Shown: positions 18,458 through 28,148 of the stretch, piece by piece
Position numbering within the stretch: position 1 is the stretch's first letter
How the letters are laid out: each line of letters begins with the position of its first letter
Source of the DNA: Saprospiraceae bacterium
GTDB lineage: Bacteria; Bacteroidota; Bacteroidia; Chitinophagales; Saprospiraceae
DNA length: 64,000 nt
NCBI GenBank assembly: GCA_016711125.1
Contig: JADJTQ010000002.1
Coordinates: 124,001-188,000, forward strand
Reading direction: 5' to 3'
Position numbers and translations under genes: made by a program
Notes under the pieces: model-generated
What the model saw: only the letters and a program-made list of their open reading frames with translations
Database searches by the model: none
Told to the model about the DNA's origin: nothing

Positions 18458-19860
18458 TCAAATATGCAAAGCCCTATCACCCGTGGCCATCAAAGCCGCT
18501 TCTCTGATAGCTTCAGTATAAGTTGGGTGAGCATGACTCATGCGGGCAATGTCTTCGGCTGAGGCCCGGTACTCCATGGCCACGACCGCTTCCGCTATCA
18601 TATCGGCTGCTCTCGCACCGACGATATGTACTCCCAGCACTTCATCAGTTGCTTTGTCGGCCAGTATTTTAACCATACCATCCATATCCATACTGGCCCG
18701 GGCGCGACCAGGGCTTTGTAAGGAAATTTACCAACCTTGTACGCGATCTGTTTTTCCTTGAGCTCATCTTCTGTTTGCCCTACCGATGCCACTTCGGGCC
18801 AGGTGTAGACTACACCGGGTATGAGGTTGTAGTTGATGTGCGGCTTTTGACCGGCGAGCTGCTCGGCAACCAGGATGCCTTCTTCCTCTGCTTTGTGCGC
18901 TAACATTGCCCCTCGTATGACATCTCCGATAGCATAGATATCCGGGTGAGTGGTCTGTAAGTGTTCGTCGACGATCACCCTTCCTTTTTCGTCTAGCTTG
19001 ACCGCAGCGTTTTCCAGTTGCAACCCATCGGTATAGGGTCTCCTGCCTATCGCCACCAGACAATAATCTGCTGCGATCTCAAAGGTCTCATCACTATCTC
19101 GCTTTTGCACTTCGATCTTCACCTGATTCTTACTGCTTGTCACCTTGGTGACCATATGTTTGAGATGGAAGATCATACCCAGTTTTTTCAGAGAGCGGGT
19201 TAGCTCTTTACTGCAATCGACATCCATGCCAGCGATGATACGGTCAAGAAATTCGACGACAGTAACTTCTGTGCCCAACCGGGCATAGACTGACCCCAAC
19301 TCAAGGCCAATGACACCACCGCCGATGATGACCATTTTTTTCGGCACTTTGGTGATGTTGAGGGCTTCTGTCGACGTGATCACCCTTTTTTTATCGTAAT
19401 TGAATGCAGCCGGCGTGATCGGTTTTGATCCGGTAGCGATGATCGTCTTCCGGGTTGAGATCTCCTGAGTCTTGCCTTCCGCTTGAGATACCAGGATCGT
19501 ATGCGGGTCTTTAAACGCTCCTACACCATGAAAGACATCTACTTTATTTTTTTTCATTAAAAAATCAATGCCGCCGACCGTCTGACTCACTACCTCATTT
19601 TTGCGCTCGATCATCTTTGCCAGATCAATCTGGAGCGTGCCGATATTGATACCATGTGCAGCAAAATTTACTTCCGCATTGTGGTAATGTTCGGACGAAT
19701 CGAGCAACGCTTTCGAAGGTATGCAGCCGACGTTGAGGCAAGTACCACCTAATGTGTCATACTTTTCGATAAGGGCCGTCTTCATGCCCAATTGCGCCGA
19801 TCTGATGGCTGCTACGTATCCTCCAGGACCGGATCCAATGATGGTAAGATCGTATTGCAT
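18458..19860 (-). CDS. lpdA: Dihydrolipoyl dehydrogenase (frameshifted)
   Basis: The N-terminus has the FAD motif GSGPGG, the redox disulfide in GGTCLNVGCIPSK, the NAD motif GGGVIGLELG and the second FAD motif YAIGDV. The C-terminal dimerisation domain carries the catalytic HAHPTYTEA. One base is missing near 18711; restoring it joins FPYKAL to GRARASMDMDGMVKILADK and gives about 467 residues, the family length. It is the E3 subunit of pyruvate and 2-oxoglutarate dehydrogenase complexes. It lies nine bases after ricT, in the holB-ricT-lpdA run. Confidence 0.94.
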
Positions 19861-19869
19861 GTTTATCTT

Positions 19870-21081
19870 TTATTTTTTTGGTTTACGCCGTGGTTTTTGA
19901 TTCGGATTGTCTCTTCTATCCGATTGCTCATTCGAGGGTCCATCTGGCCGCGATCGATTTTTTCGCGATTTCCGGCGTTTGTTTTTCGGTGCATCTTTGA
20001 GCTCAACTCCTCCCGTCACATCTTCAAAGTCTATGATGGGCTCGAGGGTTGCACCAGACTTGATTGCATCTTCAATTTCATCTGGTATCACCCCTTTTTT
20101 ATTGAGTTGGTGCACTTCGGCTGCACGCTGTGGCGTTATGGTAAGCATACTGAACCGGCCCTTTTTATCTTCAATACTGTAGTACATGAATTTTTTGAAG
20201 ATATCGATCTTCACCAGGGTGGCGTTTCCTTTGGCTGATCTCAGGTATTCGGCTTTCATAGGAAACAGATCCAGCGCTTCGGTATATAGATCAAGTTCAT
20301 AGTTTAGACAGCATTTCAATCGACCGCATTGACCGGAAAGTTTTGATTGATTGATGGCTAAGTTTTGGTAACGGGCTGCCCTGGTGGAAACGCTTTTAAA
20401 AGTTGTAAGCCAGGTCGAACAACACAACTCCCTGCCACAAGAGCCAATGCCTCCAATACGGGCAGATTCCTGGCGGGAGCCGATCTGGCGCATTTCGATT
20501 TTGACCCTGAATTCTTTTGCATAGTGTCTTATGAGCTCCCGAAAGTCCACCCGGCCATTGGCGGTAAAATAAAAGGTTGCCTTACGTTTATCACCTTGGA
20601 ACTCAATATCGCCAATCTTCATGTCGAGGTCTAGCATGCGGGCAATTGCTCTTGCTCTTATGAGGGTCTTTTTCTCCAAGGATCGTGCTTCTTCCAAGCG
20701 CTCTATATCTCGATGATTGGCTCTTCGCACCACCGGATTCATGATCCGATCCGCGTGAACCCGCCGTTTTTTCATCTGCAAACCTACTAACTGACCTGAA
20801 AGGCTGATTCTACCGACATCAAATCCACCACCGTTGTCGACCACTACCATTTCACCGGTGTCGAGATGTTGGTTGGGAGGCATTTTATAAAAGTCCTTTC
20901 GAGCTCCGTGTTTAAAGCTTACTTCCACAAATTGAAAGGTATTACAGTCTCCAATATCCGTCTTGGCAGTAAGCCAATCATAGGTATTGAGGCGGTTGCA
21001 ACTGCCGGTGGTACATCCTCCATTGCTATTGCACCCCTTAGGAGCTAGTCCATCTGTATTTCCACAACTTGCACAACTCAT
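19870..21081 (-). CDS. ricT: PSP1/RicT (YaaT) family regulatory protein
   Basis: The PSP1 domain is clear from the cysteine motifs IGSCGRELCCSTWL and SGQCGRLKCCLNYE. Before it is a Cys-rich N-terminus (CASCGN, GCNSNGGCTTGSC) and after it a basic, disordered tail (KNKRRKSRKNRSRP). In Bacillus, RicT is part of an Fe-S containing complex that helps RNase Y processing; the role in Bacteroidota is not established. It is 13 bp after holB, a conserved neighbour in this phylum. The usual gldH is absent. Confidence 0.9.
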   Translation of the reverse strand: MSCASCGNTDGLAPKGCNSNGGCTTGSCNRLNTYDWLTAKTDIGDCNTFQFVEVSFKHGARKDFYKMPPNQHLDTGEMVVVDNGGGFDVGRISLSGQLVGLQMKKRRVHADRIMNPVVRRANHRDIERLEEARSLEKKTLIRARAIARMLDLDMKIGDIEFQGDKRKATFYFTANGRVDFRELIRHYAKEFRVKIEMRQIGSRQESARIGGIGSCGRELCCSTWLTTFKSVSTRAARYQNLAINQSKLSGQCGRLKCCLNYELDLYTEALDLFPMKAEYLRSAKGNATLVKIDIFKKFMYYSIEDKKGRFSMLTITPQRAAEVHQLNKKGVIPDEIEDAIKSGATLEPIIDFEDVTGGVELKDAPKNKRRKSRKNRSRPDGPSNEQSDRRDNPNQKPRRKPKK

Positions 21082-21094
21082 CTGGCTGTTAGTT

Positions 21095-22231
21095 TTATGA
21101 TTTGAGCATAGCCGCTAAGCTAGCCTCCTCGTTACGTAATAAATAATGGATTCGGATACTGCTATCCAGCAGTAGTATCTTGCTGTTTATATTTCTTTCA
21201 AGGTGGAAGATATTCTCCTCCACGAGATTAATCATAGATTCTATTGCAGCGTAATTGAGCAAACTGCTCATTTTACTCATGGCCTCTTTTTCCTGATCAA
21301 GGAGGTGGACGTGGTGTTTTGGATTAAAATGATACAAAAGCATCTCCCTCAAAAAGTGCAGCCCGTAGTGCATAAATGCCTTTTGAGATTCCCGGTTTAA
21401 TTTGGCAAACCGTTCAACCCAGGGCGATATTTCCAGGCCATACCCTTTATAAGATAATCGCATCCATTCCAACCACAGATCTGCAATCTTTTCGTTGGCA
21501 TGTTCAACAAGACTAAGTGCCGTATTGACATTTCCTCTTGCAAGAAAAGCGATTTGAGTCGCTGCCTGATCGTCCAAGTCTGTTTTTTGCTTCAGATAGG
21601 TAACCAGAGTCTGATCTGGGATGGGTTTAAATGAAATAAGCTGGCATCTTGACAGGATGGTATTTAATATCGCCTCCTGGTTTTCCGCAAGAAGTATAAA
21701 AACGGTATTCTCTGGAGGTTCCTCTAGAATCTTTAATAGCCGGTTGCCCTGCTCGCCAAAAAACTCTGACATCCAAACGATCAGGATCTTATGACTCCCT
21801 TCATAGGTCTTTAAACCGAGGATCTTAATGATTCGATCACATTCATGTTTGGTAATATTACCCTGTTTGTTTTCATCATCCATCAGCCGGTACCAATCCT
21901 GTACATCTTGATAAGGACCATTTTTTAGAAATTCTCGCCAAGTGGGTAGAAAATCTCCACTTGTCATCTTACTCCCGATGGTTGGATAAGTATAATGTAC
22001 ATCAGGGTGAATATAACGACTTACTTTATGACAATGATTACAGTGCCCGCAAGCATCTTGACCGGAGCGATTGCTACAAAGTATGTATTGAGCTACTGCA
22101 GTACTCATTGCAAGAGTACCAAATCCGGTAGCTCCTAACAAAAGCATGGCGTGCGGTAATCGACCATGCTGCACCGCATTTAGAAAATACTCCTTGACCT
22201 CGTCTTGTGCAATGACGTCGCTAAATAGCAT
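21095..22231 (-). CDS. holB: DNA polymerase III delta-prime subunit
   Basis: 378 residues of the clamp-loader fold: start VIAQDEVKEYFLNAVQHGRLPHAMLLLG, a zinc-binding set of four Cys (CSNRSGQDACGHCNHC), LLKILEEPPENTVFIL and the arginine-finger motif LSRCQLISF. The Walker A position reads GATGFGTL and lacks the Lys, as expected for delta-prime, which does not hydrolyse ATP. First gene of the holB-ricT-lpdA series. I see no clear promoter motif before it. Confidence 0.92.
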   Translation of the reverse strand: MLFSDVIAQDEVKEYFLNAVQHGRLPHAMLLLGATGFGTLAMSTAVAQYILCSNRSGQDACGHCNHCHKVSRYIHPDVHYTYPTIGSKMTSGDFLPTWREFLKNGPYQDVQDWYRLMDDENKQGNITKHECDRIIKILGLKTYEGSHKILIVWMSEFFGEQGNRLLKILEEPPENTVFILLAENQEAILNTILSRCQLISFKPIPDQTLVTYLKQKTDLDDQAATQIAFLARGNVNTALSLVEHANEKIADLWLEWMRLSYKGYGLEISPWVERFAKLNRESQKAFMHYGLHFLREMLLYHFNPKHHVHLLDQEKEAMSKMSSLLNYAAIESMINLVEENIFHLERNINSKILLLDSSIRIHYLLRNEEASLAAMLKS

Positions 22232-22644
22232 TTTAGAATCTAATTTTGTTTTTTAGCCAACAGCACTGGCGGAAATCGCCTGACGAAGGAAGAATTAGCT
22301 TGCGTATCCGAGCCGGGGCAAGTACCCTCCTGCTCTTTTCAGCCTAAGAAAGGCCATTAATCAAATTGATCTTCTCTGAAAGATCTTTGATTCAAAAATC
22401 TTCATTCAATTATTATCAAGTACCGGCACACATAATTAATGACGTTTGTGCCAGAGCATCGTTTACATCCTTCATCCAAGCCACACCCACAAGTGTTTGG
22501 CATCAGACTATAAAATTATGAAAAATGATCAGTGCTAACCAAAAACCTTTTGACCCCGGAATGGCTTAGTATGAATAGCAGGCATTTTTGGTCGTCAGTT
22601 ATGACTGTATCGACTATCTTTAAAACACCATATCGAAATATCTT
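22232..22644. other. Intergenic region of 413 bp before queD
   Basis: It contains the queD -7 box (22615-22622) and a short hairpin GGCGgaaatCGCC near 22268. A stretch at about 22282-22315 (gacgaaggaagaattagctt) loosely resembles one at 23110-23140 beyond queD. I find no convincing gene in any frame. Confidence 0.4.
22615..22622 (+). promoter_or_regulatory. -7-like promoter box for queD (TATCTTTA)
   Basis: One mismatch from TAnnTTTG, 22 bp before the ATG. A TTTTTG at 22586-22591 lies upstream, slightly farther than the usual -33 distance. Confidence 0.5.
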
Positions 22645-23052
22645 ATGCGAGTTGCTATTTTTAGAAAAGCCCATTTCAATGCTGCCCACCGTCTCTATAA
22701 CCCCGAATGGACTCATGACCGTAATGTTGAGATTTTTGGTGTTTGTACCAGCCCCAATTTTCACGGACACAATTATGATCTTGAAGTTAAAGTAGTTGGT
22801 GAGGTCGATCCGGTGACTGGCATGGTGATTAATCTAAAGGCCCTATCTGAGATGATCAAAGTACAAATTGAAGATCGATTTGATCACAAGAACCTGAATC
22901 TTGATACTGAGGAGTTTAGAGAACTAAACCCTACCGCCGAAAATATTTGCCATGTGATCTGGCAGATTTTAAGAGATAAATTGGATGCCCAATATGATCT
23001 GGTTGTAAGGTTATATGAAACACCCCGCAACTATGTCGAATATCCCGCCTAG
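22645..23052 (+). CDS. queD: 6-carboxytetrahydropterin synthase / PTPS family (QueD)
   Basis: 135 residues with the zinc ligands in HFNAAHRL and FHGHNYDLEV, the catalytic Cys in FGVCTSPN, and the family segment FDHKNLNLD followed by PTAENICHVIW. It converts dihydroneopterin triphosphate, either to carboxytetrahydropterin for queuosine/7-deazaguanine or to pyruvoyltetrahydropterin; the sequence does not separate these. The gene stands alone with its own promoter and a terminator about 320 bp downstream. Confidence 0.9.
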   Translation: MRVAIFRKAHFNAAHRLYNPEWTHDRNVEIFGVCTSPNFHGHNYDLEVKVVGEVDPVTGMVINLKALSEMIKVQIEDRFDHKNLNLDTEEFRELNPTAENICHVIWQILRDKLDAQYDLVVRLYETPRNYVEYPA

Positions 23053-23439
23053 GCGGTTATTGAATTACGCAACTTGTGCTGAAGAGGTAAATCGTCGTTT
23101 CCGGCGAGACGAGGCGAAGGAAGCTTTAGTGCACAATCTCCGAAATGAGTGCCAAGATGGGTCGGCTTCTTTTCCGCTGTCTCACCATCATCAAAAGCCT
23201 TATGTGGCTGCGGCCATATGCGGTTTCGCTTCTACTGACGCTTCGGTCAGCATCGGGATTTGATCTAACGAAAAATAAGCTCATCCATAATGGCACAACC
23301 TCAGATATCGTGCACTGGAAGTTGTAACTGACAGAGTCTTAACAATATCAGGAGCAGCGAGAACGACTTAATCAGGTTATGGCAGAAGCCTGATTTTTAT
23401 TAGATCCGCGCAGAAGAGCGTCGCAACAGCCTCCTGTAG
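23053..23439. other. Intergenic region of 387 bp after queD
   Basis: Short open frames here (one of 60 codons at 23145-23327) have no recognisable protein features. The only clear element is the terminator at 23371-23399. Confidence 0.4.
23371..23399 (+). terminator. Intrinsic terminator downstream of queD
   Basis: ATCAGG (23371-23376) pairs with CCTGAT (23389-23394), extendable by flanking A-T and T-G pairs, and is followed by a T-rich run TTTTTATT. Confidence 0.7.
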
Positions 23440-24120
23440 TCAACGCTTTGTGAGCCGAAAAGTCTTAATTACTTTTTGGCGACGATCCATGACTCTCACC
23501 AGATATATGTCGCGTTGAAGCGCATTAAGATCAAATTTTGCACCCGGAAAAACATTATACCTGCGAATCTCCTGACCCACCAGATTATATACCACAACCT
23601 GGTCTACCCGGTCATAGTTGGACAGTTCGAAGTAATCAATAGCCGGGTTTGGAAAAATTCTAATTCCCTCAGTCTTCACATCAACCGCAGCCGAAACCTG
23701 GTTAAATAAATATTCGCCGGTTACTGTATTTTCAGGATTATTTACATCCACGACCGTCACTTTAATTTTAGCGGTACCATCAAGACCGCCTGGCCGTATA
23801 TGTACGTCCAGCATGGAAGAATCTCCCGCAGATAATGTGAGAAGAAATTCGGAAGGGGTTGAATCGGTCTCTACCGAATAGCAGGCATTGATGTCACATA
23901 TTGCGCTTTGCCAACCCATTGAAATGTCCTCTACTTTTCGCTTCCACCTGACGGTGACTGATGCGGTACCCCTGTTCGTGATGAAGGAATGAGCCACAGT
24001 TTCAAATTCGGTGGCATCAACGTCCGTCATAACTAAATCAGGACTTAGCGAAAGCGTGACCTGAGCCGAAAGTTGAACGATGAAAAGTAAAAATATGATC
24101 GAAAGTAAAATTTGCTTCAT
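23440..24120 (-). CDS. Small secreted protein with T9SS type A sorting tail
   Basis: 226 residues: signal peptide (ILLSIIFLLFIVQLSAQ), a beta-rich domain of about 120 residues (VTLSLSPDLVMTDVDATEFE, SVTVRWKRKVEDI) and a T9SS type A tail (RIFPNPAIDYFELSN ... VYNLVGQEIRRYN ... KTFRLTKR). The middle domain resembles an immunoglobulin-like fold with two Cys (CDINACYS). Export by Sec and T9SS is a family inference; the function of the small domain is unknown. Confidence 0.8.
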   Translation of the reverse strand: MKQILLSIIFLLFIVQLSAQVTLSLSPDLVMTDVDATEFETVAHSFITNRGTASVTVRWKRKVEDISMGWQSAICDINACYSVETDSTPSEFLLTLSAGDSSMLDVHIRPGGLDGTAKIKVTVVDVNNPENTVTGEYLFNQVSAAVDVKTEGIRIFPNPAIDYFELSNYDRVDQVVVYNLVGQEIRRYNVFPGAKFDLNALQRDIYLVRVMDRRQKVIKTFRLTKR

Positions 24121-24340
24121 CCAGTACTTTTTGAGTAACCAAGATCGGGAGCGTGTTCTAATCTTTCTCGAAAATAAAGGATTTCCGGTATAGATGCCTT
24201 GTACCTTCCTATTTTAACATTTAGGTAACTACATTTTTACCAAACAATGTAGCCCAAAAGACATGCCAGGTTTTTTTTGATAAAAGGTGTGTTTTGACAA
24301 ATCTTAGAATTGTACCTTATATTGCTAAATAGCTGTAAGT

Positions 24341-25713
24341 ATGAAAATAGTCATTCTCGGCAATGGAATCAGTGGTGTCACCGCAGCACGATTCGTACGA
24401 AAAATGAGCAATCATGAGATCATAGTGATCTCTAAAGAAACCGATTATTTCTTTTCACGTACAGCTCTTATGTATCTGTATATGGGTCATATGCGGTTGA
24501 AAGACGTGCAGCCATACGAAACTGCATTTTGGCAAAAAAATAGGATTCAACTAATAAGGGGAGAAGTCTCAACGATCGATTTTCACGAAAAGATCTTGCA
24601 TTTTGATCCGAAATTTCGGGCTCAGGAGACTATACTTGGCGCAACTCCTTCTTCTGTATCCTATGACAAGCTCGTTTTGGCTTTGGGATCAGCAACTAAT
24701 AAATTTGGATGGCCTGGCCAGGATTTGGATCGCGTACAAGGACTTTACTCCTATCAGGATGTCGAGTCAATGGAAAAAACTTCCCAGGATATATCCAGGG
24801 CCGTGATTGTAGGTGGTGGTCTGATTGGAATCGAGATGGCAGAAATGTTCCATTCGAGGCATATACCTGTGACCATGCTGGTACGTGAATCAAACTATTG
24901 GGATATGGTTTTGCCTCCCGAAGAATCAAAAATGGTAGGCCGGCAAATAGTAGAACATGGTATCGACCTTCGCCTGGCAACCGGATTGAAAGAGATTAAG
25001 GGCAATGATCAAGGTCAGGCAACTGGGGTAATCACTAACCCGGGCGATCAAATTGATTGTGAATTTGTTGGTCTAACTGCCGGAGTACATCCCAACATCA
25101 GATGGCTAAAGGAAAGTGGTATCGAAACCGATCGAGGTATCCTGGTGGATGAGTATCTCCAATCAAGTATAAAGGATGTGTATGCCTCAGGTGACTGCGC
25201 CCAAATGCGAACCACCAGGGCTGGACGCCGAAATATTGAAGCAGTATGGTATACCGGCAGAATGATGGGCGAGGTTGTTGCCCATAACTTATGTGGCAAT
25301 CAGGTAGCTTATGATCCCGGCATCTGGTTTAATTCCGCCAAATTTTTTGACATCGAATACCAGGTCTACGGTCAGGTGCCGGTAGAATCTTCAGAAAAAC
25401 TGGAAACCATCTACTGGGAAGGCGACGATGGAGAAAAAAGCATCCGATTGATCTTTGAAAAAATTCAAAAAGAATAACCGGCTTCAACTTAATGGGAGTT
25501 CGATTTCGACACGAGGTCTGTGAAAAATGGATCTCTGAGGAGACTCAGGTTGAGAAAGTATTGGAAGATTTAGCCTTGGCCAGTTTTGATCCTGAATTTT
25601 TCCCCTCCTATCATGATCAGGTAATCCGGATCTACAATCAAAAGTTCGGAAAGAAGATACCCATCCGTAGCAAACGCAAATATGACCTCATATTTAACTT
25701 TCTTAATAAATAG
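24341..25713 (+). CDS. NAD(P)/FAD-dependent oxidoreductase (frameshifted)
   Basis: A pyridine-nucleotide-disulfide reductase fold: FAD motif GNGISG at the N-terminus, NAD(P) motif VGGGLIGIEMAE in the middle, and YASGDCAQ before the end. The redox-active disulfide of lipoamide-type enzymes is absent. Deletion of one A in the run at 25458-25463 splits off the last 80 codons; restored, the protein continues as ITGFNLMGVRFRHEVCEKW and has about 457 residues. It ends three bases before the ferredoxin-like membrane protein gene, so the pair is probably one redox unit. Possible -10/-35-like elements: TTTTG then TACCTTAT at about 24293-24322. Confidence 0.87.
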
Positions 25714-25716
25714 ATT

Positions 25717-27111
25717 ATGACAGATCAAGTTTATCCCAGTATGTCAATAGCCGATCCCCATCCTCCATTTGTCGATGGCATGCAAAAATTAAGCACCGCA
25801 TTGGGCTTGACTGGCCTTTTGATGTTGATACTAGCCTGGTTGAATCAGTTTAGCGGGGATAGTACGCTAGTCTGGATCAGTTTACTGCTCATTACATCAG
25901 GTACGATACTTTATGCCTGGCGGCAATATATGCCCCTTCCAGAAGGGATTAAGAACAATGGTGTCTGGTTTGGCCGGCTGACTAGTCGCGGATGGCTTGC
26001 CTGGGCCACTGGTCTGGTCATTACCTTTTTTTATGTGTGTCTCTATTGGTATCCAGGTTTGGTGGGGCTGGGTGCTGAAGGTCAATCCAATACCGGCCTG
26101 GTCGCCTTTTTTGATCCGATAAGTATGGCCATCAAAGACAAACCGGCCAGTCAATGGTTTGTCTACGGAGTACTTTATACACTCGCTATATTAATCTTTG
26201 GCGTGAAATTCATCCTAAAGTACCGGCACAATCAATACCAAATCCTTCGGACTCTATCAGTCATGTTTTTTCAACTTTGTTTTGCTTTTGCCATCCCTGA
26301 GCTCTTGGATCGATTAAATCAACCCTCGATGGACTTCAAGAACATGTGGCCACTGAACTATTACTTTTTCTTCGATTGGAACCTGGACAAACTCCTGAGT
26401 GGAGGTAATCTGGGCCTTTTTATGCTAGTTTGGGGCATTGCTATGATTCTCATTATTTCCCCCATATTGACCTACTTCTATGGTAAACGATGGTACTGCA
26501 GCTGGGTGTGCGGATGTGGTGGATTAGCAGAAACTGCAGGTGATCCATTTCGTCATTTATCAGACAAATCACTTAAAGCCTGGAAGATCGAACGCTGGTT
26601 GATCCATTCTGTACTGGTTTTTGCCGTCATTATGACGATTATGGTTATTTACACATACTTGACCGGGCAAAGTCAGATTTTGTTTCTTAATAGTTACAAT
26701 ATCCGCGAGTGGTATGGATTTTTGATTGGAGCCGCATTTTCGGGAGTGGTTGGAGTTGGTTTTTACCCTTTAATGGGCAGTCGTGTTTGGTGCCGGTTTG
26801 GCTGTCCGATGGCCGCAGTGCTTGGTTTGCAACAGCGTTTTTTCAGCCGTTTTCGGATCACAACCAATGGCGGTCAGTGCATTTCTTGCGGTAACTGCTC
26901 AACCTATTGTGAGATGGGCATTGACGTAAGGTCTTATGCACAACGAGGCCAGAATATTGTCAGAGCTTCTTGTGTGGGTTGTGGTATATGTGCCGCCGTA
27001 TGCCCGAGAGGTGTACTACGATTGGAAAATGGAACGGTTGATATTAAGGAACGCACAACTGCGGTGCGAAACATCCATGTACCCGTTGGTGAGGTGAAGA
27101 TCCTGAGCTAA
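25717..27111 (+). CDS. Polytopic membrane protein with two 4Fe-4S ferredoxin motifs (NapH/NosR/CcoG-like)
   Basis: 464 residues with about seven or eight membrane helices and cytoplasmic Fe-S motifs at the end: CISCGNCSTYCEMG and CVGCGICAAVCPRG. Two further Cys clusters, YCSWVCGCGG and CRFGCPM, are the hallmark of the NapH/NosR/CcoG superfamily of quinol-linked electron carriers. No molybdenum or copper enzyme gene is nearby. With the flavoprotein directly upstream, electron transfer between NAD(P)H and the membrane quinone pool, or to an extracytoplasmic acceptor, is the likely role (inference). Confidence 0.85.
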   Translation: MTDQVYPSMSIADPHPPFVDGMQKLSTALGLTGLLMLILAWLNQFSGDSTLVWISLLLITSGTILYAWRQYMPLPEGIKNNGVWFGRLTSRGWLAWATGLVITFFYVCLYWYPGLVGLGAEGQSNTGLVAFFDPISMAIKDKPASQWFVYGVLYTLAILIFGVKFILKYRHNQYQILRTLSVMFFQLCFAFAIPELLDRLNQPSMDFKNMWPLNYYFFFDWNLDKLLSGGNLGLFMLVWGIAMILIISPILTYFYGKRWYCSWVCGCGGLAETAGDPFRHLSDKSLKAWKIERWLIHSVLVFAVIMTIMVIYTYLTGQSQILFLNSYNIREWYGFLIGAAFSGVVGVGFYPLMGSRVWCRFGCPMAAVLGLQQRFFSRFRITTNGGQCISCGNCSTYCEMGIDVRSYAQRGQNIVRASCVGCGICAAVCPRGVLRLENGTVDIKERTTAVRNIHVPVGEVKILS

Positions 27112-27218
27112 TCGATTCAATTCAATCACTGGTCCAAAGGACGACCCGGTGCTGACTTTATGGTAGTAATGGTTCTTTAGAATTCCGGCTGAGACTATTT
27201 GGAAGCCAGAATGTGGGA

Positions 27219-28112
27219 TTATCCACCTAACGCAGCCGCACCACCGACGATTTCTGATATCTCAGAAGTAATGGCTTCCTGTCTGGCTTTGTTATAGCTG
27301 ATGCGTAGATCTCTTAAGATCTCATCCGCATTTTCAGTGGCTTTATCCATCGCGGTCATTCTCGCGCCATGTTCAGAGGCGTGGGTATCCAACAAATAGC
27401 GATAAAACTGTGTCTGTAAAATACTTGGTACCAGTTCTTTGAGTAGTTCTTGCTGCGATGGTTCGAAGATATAGTCGGCTCTCGTCTTTTGCTTGTTTTG
27501 CTTAACCTCGACCTTTGGCACCGGAAGAAATTGTTCCCCTTCAGCATACTGCATGGCTGCATTTTTAAACCGGCCATAACACACTTCGATAGCGTCGTAT
27601 TTCCTTGTTTCAAAGAAGTTCATTAACAGGTCGGGCACTTGTGAAACATTTTCAAAAGACAGATCGGAAAACAAATTGACATAATCTTTGATGATCTGGT
27701 CAGCTTTCAACTGTTTTCTAAACGCATCAAATCCCTTTTTACCGATCGGCAGTATGTGAACAAGTCCTGTAGCTGACTGCACAGGATACTTATCTTTCAA
27801 AAGTGATCTTGCCTCCTTTATAATATTGGTATTAAACGCGCCTGCCAGTCCACGATTACTAGTCACCACCACGATCAGTACCCGTTTAACCTCCCGAGCA
27901 TTTCCGAAGGTCGAACTTCCCTCACCGTCACTATTGGCCAGAATATGGGTAAGCATCTCATTGAGTTTATTAGAGTACGGTCGCATTTTAACGATTGCAT
28001 CTTGTGCCCGACGCAGTTTGGCGGCCGAAACCATTTTCATGGCCTTGGTAATCTGCTGTGTGGAGATCACCGATTTAATTCGCTCTCTGACTTCTTTTAG
28101 ATTGGCACCCAT
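27219..28112 (-). CDS. atpG: ATP synthase F1 gamma subunit
   Basis: The start MGANLKEVRERIKSVISTQQITKAMKMVSAAKLRRAQ (residues 1-37) and the end TEISEIVGGAAAL are diagnostic of the gamma rotor shaft. 297 residues. It is the last gene of the atpBEFHAG operon, 36 bp after atpA. The beta and epsilon genes (atpDC) do not follow, as is common in Bacteroidota, so they must be elsewhere. Confidence 0.97.
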   Translation of the reverse strand: MGANLKEVRERIKSVISTQQITKAMKMVSAAKLRRAQDAIVKMRPYSNKLNEMLTHILANSDGEGSSTFGNAREVKRVLIVVVTSNRGLAGAFNTNIIKEARSLLKDKYPVQSATGLVHILPIGKKGFDAFRKQLKADQIIKDYVNLFSDLSFENVSQVPDLLMNFFETRKYDAIEVCYGRFKNAAMQYAEGEQFLPVPKVEVKQNKQKTRADYIFEPSQQELLKELVPSILQTQFYRYLLDTHASEHGARMTAMDKATENADEILRDLRISYNKARQEAITSEISEIVGGAAALGG

Positions 28113-28148
28113 ATTCTGTTAGGTTCGGAATTTTCCTCTACTCAATGA

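Noticed and set aside
23145..23327. 60-codon open frame after queD
   Set aside because: No recognisable domain and no promoter; it is probably chance.
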